Source: Bulleidia sp.
Lineage (GTDB): Bacteria > Bacillota_I > Bacilli_A > Erysipelotrichales > Erysipelotrichaceae
NCBI GenBank assembly: GCA_016293365.1
Contig: JAEDEK010000093.1
Coordinates: forward strand, 1-7,731
Length of the DNA stretch: 7,731 nt
Direction: 5' to 3'
Shown here in pieces: positions 1 through 5,833 of this stretch. Every line of letters starts with the position of its first letter. The stretch's first letter is position 1. Under the pieces are notes generated by a model. That model did not search any database and was not told where the DNA came from. It saw only the letters and a list, made by a program, of their open reading frames with translations. The position numbers were made by a program, and so were the translations under genes.

Positions 1-34
1 TTACTGAGGAAAATAACATTTTCCACCCACAACT

Positions 35-439
35 ATGCCTGAAGAGCCAGAAAAATTAGCGATTATCAAAGACGATATCATCAATAAGAAACATATGATC
101 CAGGAAGCTTTAAAGGAAGAATCAGAATTCTCTGAAGGTTACTTTGCACAGAAAGCAGTGAATGGACCAATGTACGTCTTCCCTCTATACGATGTGAAGG
201 AAAACTGTGTTGGATGCGGAACTTGTGCAAAAGTTTGTCCTATGGGCTGTATCCATCTTGAAAACGGCAAACCAATTCATGATTACACAAATTGCGCAAA
301 CTGCATGGCATGTATACAGCATTGTCCAACAAAGGCGATTCAATTTGCTTCTGCGATGAAAGAAGTGAATAGTAAGGAAAGATATCGCCATTCAGAAATT
401 TCTTTAGCTGAAATTATCCAAGCGAATAATCAAATTTAG
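35..439 (+). CDS. C-terminal 2x[4Fe-4S] ferredoxin domain of an EFR1-like flavodoxin/ferredoxin protein, apparently 5'-broken
   Basis: The reading frame encodes two consecutive [4Fe-4S] motifs: Cys58-x2-Cys61-x2-Cys64-x3-Cys68-Pro and Cys87-x2-Cys90-x2-Cys93-x3-Cys97-Pro (numbered from the ATG at 35). A tail containing RYRHSEISLAEI follows, resembling the end of EFR1-type proteins, in which a flavodoxin-like N-terminal domain is fused to a bacterial ferredoxin. Such proteins are cytoplasmic electron carriers; the partner is unknown. The ATG at 35 has no Shine-Dalgarno sequence (preceded by CCCACAACT), and the same frame has stops at 5-7 and 14-16. The +1 frame upstream (3-35) reads TEENNIFHPQL, which would join well to the MPEEPEKLA that starts this ORF. 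I infer a single-base frameshift near 33 or a truncated gene, not an independent 134-aa protein. The ferredoxin domain is secure; the gene's integrity is not. Confidence 0.75.
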   Translation: MPEEPEKLAIIKDDIINKKHMIQEALKEESEFSEGYFAQKAVNGPMYVFPLYDVKENCVGCGTCAKVCPMGCIHLENGKPIHDYTNCANCMACIQHCPTKAIQFASAMKEVNSKERYRHSEISLAEIIQANNQI

Positions 440-523
440 GTTATCGGCCTTAATAAGCACACTGCAAATTCCAATTTATCACGGTATCAAGGGATTTAAA
501 CCATTCGTTTTGATTTCCTACAG

Positions 524-530
524 GAGGTAT
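524..530 (+). promoter_or_regulatory. Ribosome binding site of the acetyltransferase gene
   Basis: An AGGAGGT-like purine tract lies about 6-8 nt before the ATG at 536. It is a near-consensus Bacillota Shine-Dalgarno sequence and fixes this start. I saw no convincing -35/-10 pair in the gap 440-523, so the gene may be co-transcribed with the ferredoxin gene or have a weak promoter. Confidence 0.75.
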
Positions 531-535
531 AAACA

Positions 536-1096
536 ATGAACATTGAGCAGGTAATCCGGGATTTTGGGAAGGAACCCAAAACCAAAGAGCACAGCGAATC
601 TGTACTCGCGCTGTGTCAGGAAGCCATCAGGATCACCATGGAGCTGAACACAGCCTATCACAAGCCGGAAGAAATCATCAACATCATGAGCGAACTGACC
701 GGAAAAGAAGTGGACCCCAGCTTCACCCTGTTTCCTCCATTCTACACGGACTTTGGTAAAAATATCACCATCGGCAAAAATGTGTTCATCAACTCCGGCT
801 GCCATTTTCAGGATCAGGGCGGAATTACCATCGGCGATGGCTCGTTGATCGGTCACAATGTTGTGCTGGCTACAGTGAATCACGCTCTGGAACCGGAGAA
901 AAATCGAACCAATTCCTATGCACCGATTCATATCGGAGAGCATGTCTGGATTGGCTCCAATGCCACCATTCTGGCAGGTGTGAACATTGGCCAGTGGGCT
1001 GTCGTGGCAGCAGGTGCGGTGGTGACAAAGGACGTCCCAGCCTATACGGTCGTTGGCGGAGTGCCGGCAAGGGTGATTAAAAGGGTAAATGAATAA
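536..1096 (+). CDS. Sugar O-acetyltransferase (maltose/galactoside acetyltransferase-like, left-handed beta-helix)
   Basis: This 186-aa protein is of normal length for the LacA/Maa/NodL group, which transfers acetyl from acetyl-CoA to a sugar hydroxyl in the cytoplasm. Residues 1-60 form the helical substrate-side segment. From about residue 74 it has imperfect hexapeptide repeats (ITIGKNVFIN, ITIGDGSLIGHN, IHIGEHVWIGSN, VNIGQWAVVAAG) that build the trimeric beta-helix, and it ends in the family-typical VVGGVPARVIKRV. His116, in the loop NHALEP, matches the position of the catalytic His of galactoside acetyltransferase. A strong ribosome site precedes the ATG. Such genes are often near flavodoxin/ferredoxin genes in Clostridia, which fits the upstream neighbour. 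The natural acceptor cannot be read from the sequence and the role may be sugar detoxification. GC in sampled lines is near 53%, against about 40-43% in the ferredoxin gene. Confidence 0.9.
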   Translation: MNIEQVIRDFGKEPKTKEHSESVLALCQEAIRITMELNTAYHKPEEIINIMSELTGKEVDPSFTLFPPFYTDFGKNITIGKNVFINSGCHFQDQGGITIGDGSLIGHNVVLATVNHALEPEKNRTNSYAPIHIGEHVWIGSNATILAGVNIGQWAVVAAGAVVTKDVPAYTVVGGVPARVIKRVNE

Positions 1097-1306
1097 TCGA
1101 GCATTCTTTATCGCAGCGCAGCAGTAAGTGGATTTGTTACCAAGGACAGTCATGGTCTGGACTTCGGATTGGATGTCGGGGTAGACCTGTTCCCTCAAAT
1201 TCGTGGAAAATCTGACATCACATCAAGCCGGTCGTGCTGGGCCGAATGTACAAATATCGTTTGCCCCTATGGAGTAATCGCTAAGTTGTTTCAAAAACGT
1301 GAGTAG
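1097..1306 (+). other. Open 69-codon extension in frame after the acetyltransferase stop; possible gene remnant
   Basis: Directly after the TAA at 1094-1096 the same frame stays open to a TAG at 1304-1306. It has no ATG and no ribosome site. The conceptual peptide ends in a Cys-rich segment (SCWAECTNIVCPYGVIAKLF) that reads like protein rather than random sequence, and the other two forward frames are broken by stops. I do not recognise a family. It could be the tail of a gene whose front was lost, or chance openness in a higher-GC stretch. Confidence 0.25.
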
Positions 1307-1329
1307 TCTGCACCCCGAAACAGACTACT
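1302..1329. repeat. Perfect 9-bp inverted repeat (stem-loop)
   Basis: AGTAGTCTG at 1302-1310 is the exact reverse complement of CAGACTACT at 1321-1329, giving a 9-bp stem with a 10-nt loop. No T-run follows on either strand, so it is not a classical terminator. It overlaps the stop of the open extension and begins the structured non-coding stretch. Confidence 0.6.
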
Positions 1330-1370
1330 ACTTGACTACAACTGAGTCGTACACAAAGCTGCATTTGGCA

Positions 1371-1420
1371 CTGTTTTGCCCATTCTGTAAATGCCTAAGT
1401 GATAAAGGGGCGCAAAACAG
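1371..1420. repeat. Perfect 9-bp inverted repeat around repeat unit A
   Basis: CTGTTTTGC at 1371-1379 is exactly complementary to GCAAAACAG at 1412-1420, with 32 nt between the arms. The AGTGATAAAG copy of repeat unit A lies inside the loop. Two further C-G pairs are possible next to the arms if one base is bulged. Confidence 0.55.
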
Positions 1421-1490
1421 GACAAATCACGGCATTGAAGTAGAGTTTTTCCAGTGATAAAGATACTTTTCGTGCGCCACGGCAATGGAA
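1398..1490. repeat. Two imperfect tandem repeat units, 50-55 bp period
   Basis: Unit A (1398-1440) starts with AGTGATAAAG and ends with CACGGCATTGAAG. Unit B (1453-1490) starts with the identical AGTGATAAAG and ends with CACGGCAATGGAA (11 of 13 identical). The middles differ. Unit B is also framed by an imperfect inverted repeat: GAGTTTTTCCAGTG (1443-1456) against CAATGGAAAAGCTC (1483-1496), 12 of 14 complementary. A small CGTG-CGC-CACG hairpin sits at 1471-1481. Repeated half-sites with dyads can mark recombinase or replication-protein binding at the end of a mobile element, or a structured RNA. No recombinase gene is present here, so the role is unassigned. Confidence 0.5.
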
Positions 1491-1524
1491 AAGCTCGTCT
1501 GTCCATAGTGCAAAGCTAATAAGT

Positions 1525-1563
1525 AGAGCATATTCCCGAAGAGGAGACTATGCTCTTTTTATT
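1525..1563 (+). terminator. Rho-independent terminator
   Basis: AGAGCATA (1525-1532) pairs perfectly with TATGCTCT (1549-1556), and the stem is followed at once by a U-rich tail (TTTTTATT). The loop is 16 nt. It would stop + strand transcripts from the acetyltransferase or from a non-coding RNA in 1310-1524, isolating the downstream operon. On the minus strand no T-run follows, so it acts in one direction only. Confidence 0.65.
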
Positions 1564-1566
1564 GCT

Positions 1567-1722
1567 TTACGGATGACAGTTTTTATACGGATTATAACCT
1601 TGAGAGATCAAATCATCACGAGTGCCGGTGTAGTACAATTTGTTACTTTCTTTCATTTTGTTAACACTACCACAACTTGGATAATGGAATTTCCTGGTGT
1701 TGCTGTTAACAACACGTTCCAT
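1567..1722 (-). pseudogene. Remnant of a small Ada-like/ComEC-tail metal-binding domain
   Basis: On the minus strand a frame ends at the TAA complementary to 1567-1569. It contains RKFHYPSCGSVNKMK, then YYTGTRDDLISQGYNPY and a terminal KNCHP. This is the pattern of the short C-terminal domain found on ComEC-like and nuclease-like proteins of Bacillota (FH-x2-SC ... sR-x-x-a-x2-GY-x-PC-x2-C-x-P), named from memory. The frame is open back to about 1803. The only ATG near the conserved start (1722-1720) has no ribosome site, giving 51 aa. The first Cys of the usual PC-x2-C pair is Tyr here (NPYKNC), suggesting decay. It is most likely the leftover tail of a deleted gene; a tiny functional protein is less likely. 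Confidence 0.5.
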
Positions 1723-1787
1723 GCATAACAACACACTTTTAATATCAAGAAAAGATACTACTACATCAAAATTAGATAATCTGTATT

Positions 1788-1796
1788 TGTTATAAT
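1788..1796 (+). promoter_or_regulatory. Extended -10 promoter of the ene-reductase operon
   Basis: TGTTATAAT is a perfect extended -10 element (TG-n-TATAAT, with the hexamer at 1791-1796). No good TTGACA-like -35 lies 16-18 bp upstream (the stretch is AAAATT), as is common for extended -10 promoters or those needing an activator. The predicted start point is near 1803, leaving about a 30-nt leader before the ATG at 1833. The AraC-family protein encoded downstream is a natural candidate regulator, but I see no convincing operator. Confidence 0.65.
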
Positions 1797-1817
1797 GTGG
1801 TTAGTGAATAAATGCAC

Positions 1818-1823
1818 AAGGAG
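1818..1823 (+). promoter_or_regulatory. Ribosome binding site that sets the first ene-reductase start
   Basis: AAGGAG lies 9 nt before the ATG at 1833. The earlier in-frame ATG at 1812 overlaps this Shine-Dalgarno sequence and has none of its own, so translation should start at 1833, where the protein begins MNKYESLF as in relatives. Confidence 0.8.
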
Positions 1824-1832
1824 ATATTTACT

Positions 1833-3746
1833 ATGAACAAATACGAAAGCCTGTTCAAACCGATCAAAATCGGAAATACAGTCGTGAAGAACAGAATTTT
1901 CATGCCTCCGATTTCATGTAATCTAGCCAATAAAGGATATATCACAGATGCACTGGTAGAACATTATACAAACCGTGCAAAGGGTGGTGTTGGCTTGATT
2001 GTCACAGAAGTTACAACAGTTGAACCTGTTTATACATATCTGCCAGGAGATATCTGTATCTATGATGATTCCTTCATTGAAGGATGGAAGAAACTGATTG
2101 ATTCTGTACATCAGTATGATTGTAAGATTCTGACTCAGCTGTTCCATCCTGCCTATATGGCATTCCCTCTTCCAGGTACGCCAAGACTGATTGCGCCAAG
2201 TAATGTTGGCCCATATTATGCAAAGGAAGCACCAAGAGAAGTTACAAAGGAAGAGCTGAAAGTACTTGTATCTCAGTTTGGCGATGCAGCAAGAAGAGTA
2301 CAGATTGCCGGTGGTGATGGTGTTGAAATCCAGTGTGCCCATGCCCATGGTTTATTAGGTGGTTTCTTGACTCCTCTTTACAACAAGCGTACAGATGAAT
2401 ATGGCGGAGATCTTGATTCCAGATTAAGACTGACTCTGGAAGTCATTGAAGATATCAGAAACAAATGCGGAAGAGATTTTATCATTGATGTACGTATCTC
2501 AGGTGATGAATACAGTGCTGGTGGTCTGACAGTCAATGATCAGATTTATGTTTCCAAACAGCTGGAAAAGGCTGGCGTGGATTTCATTCATGTTTCTGGT
2601 GGTAATACAATCAAGCGTGGTTCTTCCATGCCTGCTCCTGGTACTTCTGCAGCTCCGCATCTGAAAGCAGCTGAGGAAATCAGAAAGTATGTTCATATTC
2701 CTATCACAACAGTATCGAGAATCAATGAACCATGGATTGCCAATGAACTGATTGAAAATGACAGAGTGGATGCAGTTATGATCGGCAGAGCCAATATCTG
2801 TGATTCTGATTTTGCCAATAAAGCAAAAGAAGGCAGAAGTGGAGACATCCGTCCATGTATCGGTTGTGGCAGATGTCTGACATCTGTCATGTTCGGTAAA
2901 CCGATTCAGTGTACCGTCAATCCGAATGTACAGTCTTCCCCTGTGGAAAAGGCAACAGAGAAGAAAAAGGTGCTTGTCATTGGTGGAGGTCCTGCTGGAC
3001 TTGAAGCTGCCTATACTGCACATGAAAGAGGACATGATGTTGTCCTTTGCGAGAAATCTGGTAAATTAGGTGGTCAGCTGAATGTAGCGGCTGTACCAAT
3101 TGGAAAGAATGATCTGTGCCGAGTTGTGAAGTTCATGGTTAACAGACTGAAGGATACAGATATTGATGTCAGATTGAACTGCGAAGTAACAGATGAAATG
3201 CTGAATAATGAGTTTGCTGATTATACAGTGCTTGGTACAACAGGTGCTGTTGCCAAAGAGATTGAAGCATTCAAGGTATTCGGTAATACGATGACAGCGG
3301 ATGAAGTATTGCGTGGAGATCGTTTCCCAGGCAAGAAGGTCATTATCATCGGTGGTGGTTCTGTAGGATGTGAAACAGCTGATTACCTCGCACCTCTTGT
3401 CAATGACCTGTTCCCAGCAAACAGAGATGTCACTGTTATTGAAATGACAAATCAGCTGATGGCTGGAGAAGGTGGTCCTGCCAAGTCCAGAGTGACAATG
3501 CGTTTACAGGAAAAGGGCGTACATCTGTTATTAAACTCTTCTGTAAAGGAAGTACGTGAGAATACAGTTGTTTATGAATGCAACGGAGAAACAAAGACAC
3601 TGACAGGAGATACACTGATCTTTGCGGTTGGTTATGCATCAGCTCCATTACAGAACGACAGAATCATCCAGATCGGTGATTCCAATAAAGTCGGCAATCT
3701 TAAGGATGCGATCAGCAGCGCTTACCAGCTGGCTGTAACGCTATAA
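1833..3746 (+). CDS. BaiH-like NADH:flavin oxidoreductase / 2,4-dienoyl-CoA reductase family ene-reductase
   Basis: This 637-aa cytoplasmic enzyme has the three-domain layout of BaiH, BaiCD, 2-enoate reductase and FadH. Residues 1 to about 330 form an old-yellow-enzyme FMN TIM barrel (start FKPIKIGN, KNRIFMPP; NKRTDEYGG after the active-site segment). A [4Fe-4S] site follows at Cys342, Cys345, Cys348 and Cys360. Next come an FAD-binding GGGPAG (384-389) and a second dinucleotide motif GGGSVG (507-512) for NAD(P)H, ending with an FAD-contacting IGDSN. Hydride should pass NAD(P)H-FAD-[4Fe-4S]-FMN to an activated C=C bond. Segments such as RISGDE and DVTVIEM resemble BaiH most. Odd points: the active-site segment reads Gln167-Cys-Ala-His170-Ala-His172, where BaiH/BaiCD have His..His..Tyr, and the cluster spacing is C-x2-C-x2-C rather than C-x2-C-x3-C. 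It is the first gene of an operon, 30 nt before its paralogue. The family is secure; the substrate is unknown. Confidence 0.9.
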   Translation: MNKYESLFKPIKIGNTVVKNRIFMPPISCNLANKGYITDALVEHYTNRAKGGVGLIVTEVTTVEPVYTYLPGDICIYDDSFIEGWKKLIDSVHQYDCKILTQLFHPAYMAFPLPGTPRLIAPSNVGPYYAKEAPREVTKEELKVLVSQFGDAARRVQIAGGDGVEIQCAHAHGLLGGFLTPLYNKRTDEYGGDLDSRLRLTLEVIEDIRNKCGRDFIIDVRISGDEYSAGGLTVNDQIYVSKQLEKAGVDFIHVSGGNTIKRGSSMPAPGTSAAPHLKAAEEIRKYVHIPITTVSRINEPWIANELIENDRVDAVMIGRANICDSDFANKAKEGRSGDIRPCIGCGRCLTSVMFGKPIQCTVNPNVQSSPVEKATEKKKVLVIGGGPAGLEAAYTAHERGHDVVLCEKSGKLGGQLNVAAVPIGKNDLCRVVKFMVNRLKDTDIDVRLNCEVTDEMLNNEFADYTVLGTTGAVAKEIEAFKVFGNTMTADEVLRGDRFPGKKVIIIGGGSVGCETADYLAPLVNDLFPANRDVTVIEMTNQLMAGEGGPAKSRVTMRLQEKGVHLLLNSSVKEVRENTVVYECNGETKTLTGDTLIFAVGYASAPLQNDRIIQIGDSNKVGNLKDAISSAYQLAVTL

Positions 3747-3761
3747 ATCATCATTTTCAAC

Positions 3762-3768
3762 AAAGGAG
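3762..3768 (+). promoter_or_regulatory. Ribosome binding site of the second ene-reductase
   Basis: AAAGGAG lies 8 nt before the ATG at 3777 in a 30-nt intergenic gap that has no promoter or terminator. This supports co-transcription with the gene upstream. Confidence 0.8.
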
Positions 3769-3776
3769 AAAACACT

Positions 3777-5777
3777 ATGAAACTGAATGAACCAATCAAG
3801 GTTGGTAATCTGACACTGAAAAACAGAGTCATGTTTCCACCACTGACAACCGGCTACGAAGAAAGAGATGGATCCATTGGTCCTAGATCCCTTGCATTCT
3901 ATGAAAGACTTGCCAAGGGTGGTACAGCCTACATCGTCATTGGAGATGTTGCACCGGTAAGAACAGCTTCTCCAACACCAAAACTGTATGATCCTTCTCA
4001 GATTCCAACATTCAAGGCTTTGGCTGATGCACTGCATAAGTATGATGCAAAACTGGCATTACAGGTATTCTATCCGGAATATGATGTGCCAGGAGTCGGC
4101 AGACTGATTGGTCAGGCTATGATGCTCAAGCAGGAAGCAGCTAAGATCAAGGCTACAGGAGATGAAGCCGCATTTGCTGAAAAGATGGCAGAAGCAGATA
4201 AGGTAACAAAAGAAGCTTATGCCAAACTGCATCATGACATGCAGCACTTCATCAATGAAGCTACTGTGGATCAGCTCAATGCGATCAAGGAATCCATGAA
4301 AAACTGTGTAAAGCTTGCCAAAGAAGCTGGTGTGGATGCGATTGAAATCCATGGCGACAGATTACTTGGATCTTTATGCTCTGATATTCTGAACCACAGA
4401 ACAGATGAATATGGCGGATCTTTGGAAAACCGTACAAGATATGCCATTGAAGTATTGCGTGCCATGAAGGAAGCTGCACCGGATATGATGATCGAATACA
4501 AGCTTCCGATCATTACAGTCAATAAAGATGGTTCTTTCCGTGGTAAGGGCGGACTTAAAGAAGCTGAAGGCATTGAATTTGCAAAGATGCTGGAAAAAGA
4601 AGGTATCGATATGATCCAGGTTGCTCAGGCAAACCATACAGGCAACATGGGTGATACCATTCCACCAATGGGAGATGTTGATTACAACTGGACATTACCG
4701 ATCGCAAGAAAGGTCAAGGAAGTTGTATCTGTACCTGTAGCTACAGTAGGAAGAGTCGTATCTGTAGAAAACGGTGAGAAGATTCTGGAAGATGGAGATG
4801 CTGATATCATTGCATATGGCAGATCCTTATTAACAGATCCTGATATTGCCAATAAGTCTGCAAAGGGTGAATGCATCAGAGAATGTCTGAACTGTAATAT
4901 GGGTTGTGTCAATGCAATTCAAAACAGAAGATATATCTCATGTGTATTGAATGCAGAAAACGGAGATGAAGCAACAATCTTCATCACACCAGCTGAAACA
5001 AAGAAGAATGTCGTTGTTGTGGGTGGTGGTATTGCCGGTCTTGAAGCAGCAAGAGTTCTTGCGGTAAAAGGTCATACAGTTACACTGGTTGAAAAGAGTG
5101 ATCGTCTGGGTGGACAGATCAATCTTGCCTCCATGCCTCCAAGAAAGTCTGAAATTCTGCGTGGTGTGAAGTACTATGAAAAGGTACTTCCACAGCTGCA
5201 TGTGGATATCAGAATGAATACTGTTATGAGTAATGAAGAACTGAATGGCTATGATGAAGTGATCATTGCGGCTGGTGCACATAACATGGATCTTCCAATG
5301 CCTGTTGAAAATTCCAATGTTGTTTCCGCATGGGATGTATTAAGCGGTAAGGAAGTAACCGGTAAGTGTGTCATCCTTGGTGGTGGTCTTGTTGGAGCAG
5401 AAACTGCAGAATACCTTGCCAATAAGGGTCATGAAGTCACAGTTGTGGAAATGATGGGAAGGATTGCTGCGCAAGAATCTCAGACAGTACTTCCATTAAT
5501 GATGAAGGACTTTGCAGAACATAACGTTCAGCAGTTGACAAACACAAAAGTAGCTTCCATTTCCAATAATACTGTTAAGGCTGTCAATACAAAGGACAAC
5601 ACGGAAATCGAAATCAAAGCAGATACAATCGTTGCAGCACTTGGATCCAGAAAGAATGTCATGGATGTTACAGGTATTACAAAGCCTGTACACTATGTCG
5701 GTGACTGTTCTGGCGAAAGAACTGCAGATATCGCAAGCGCAATCAGAACTGCATATCATACAGCTAACGCAATCTGA
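3777..5777 (+). CDS. bilR: Candidate bilirubin reductase (BilR-like): HGDR-motif FMN/FAD/[4Fe-4S] ene-reductase
   Basis: This 666-aa protein has the same layout as its neighbour: an FMN TIM barrel (KVGNLTLKNRVMFPP; NHRTDEYGG), a [4Fe-4S] site at Cys370, Cys373, Cys377 and Cys389 (normal C-x2-C-x3-C-x11-C), FAD motif GGGIAG (416-421), NAD(P)H motif GGGLVG (535-540) and a C-terminal VGDC. The segment IEIHGDRLLGS puts His192-Gly-Asp194-Arg195 at the active site, where most relatives have His-x-x-His-x-Tyr. I recall an HGDR motif as the hallmark of BilR, the gut enzyme that reduces bilirubin towards urobilinogen; this is the basis of the symbol. Residues about 110-160 hold a charged, Ala/Lys-rich, probably helical insertion absent from the first ene-reductase. 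The family is certain and bilirubin is a moderate-confidence inference; cinnamate-, enoate- or steroid-type substrates are alternatives. It is the second gene of the operon and is followed by a terminator. Confidence 0.65.
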   Translation: MKLNEPIKVGNLTLKNRVMFPPLTTGYEERDGSIGPRSLAFYERLAKGGTAYIVIGDVAPVRTASPTPKLYDPSQIPTFKALADALHKYDAKLALQVFYPEYDVPGVGRLIGQAMMLKQEAAKIKATGDEAAFAEKMAEADKVTKEAYAKLHHDMQHFINEATVDQLNAIKESMKNCVKLAKEAGVDAIEIHGDRLLGSLCSDILNHRTDEYGGSLENRTRYAIEVLRAMKEAAPDMMIEYKLPIITVNKDGSFRGKGGLKEAEGIEFAKMLEKEGIDMIQVAQANHTGNMGDTIPPMGDVDYNWTLPIARKVKEVVSVPVATVGRVVSVENGEKILEDGDADIIAYGRSLLTDPDIANKSAKGECIRECLNCNMGCVNAIQNRRYISCVLNAENGDEATIFITPAETKKNVVVVGGGIAGLEAARVLAVKGHTVTLVEKSDRLGGQINLASMPPRKSEILRGVKYYEKVLPQLHVDIRMNTVMSNEELNGYDEVIIAAGAHNMDLPMPVENSNVVSAWDVLSGKEVTGKCVILGGGLVGAETAEYLANKGHEVTVVEMMGRIAAQESQTVLPLMMKDFAEHNVQQLTNTKVASISNNTVKAVNTKDNTEIEIKADTIVAALGSRKNVMDVTGITKPVHYVGDCSGERTADIASAIRTAYHTANAI

Positions 5778-5788
5778 TCAATTCCCTC

Positions 5789-5817
5789 ACACAGGACTGT
5801 TCATCGGTCCTGTTTTT
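5789..5817 (+). terminator. Rho-independent terminator after the ene-reductase operon
   Basis: ACAGGAC (5791-5797) pairs with GTCCTGT (5807-5813) across a 9-nt loop and runs into TTTTT. It begins 14 nt after the stop at 5777. Its T-run ends only 16 nt before the ATG of the regulator gene, so it also lies in that gene's 5' leader and could act as an attenuator limiting read-through into it. Confidence 0.8.
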
Positions 5818-5833
5818 GTGTTTTAATGGAACT

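Noticed and set aside
518..1198. 226-aa minus-strand open frame opposite the acetyltransferase
   Set aside because: It is a shadow of the + strand gene: no ribosome site, an unusual Cys/His-rich composition and no recognisable domain, whereas the + strand shows clear hexapeptide repeats.
1310..1565. CRISPR array
   Set aside because: Only two imperfect, diverged units without uniform repeats or spacers, and no cas genes.
1658..1711. Two GTTAAC palindromes as a possible operator for the AraC regulator
   Set aside because: Both encode Val-Asn in the minus-strand remnant domain and lie about 80-130 bp from the -10, so they are better explained as coding relics.
1812..1832. Upstream ATG giving a 7-residue longer first ene-reductase
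   Set aside because: It overlaps the AAGGAG Shine-Dalgarno sequence that serves the ATG at 1833 and has none of its own.
5816..5833. TTG start for the AraC regulator
   Set aside because: The codon lies in the T-run of the terminator, has no ribosome site and adds only six atypical residues.
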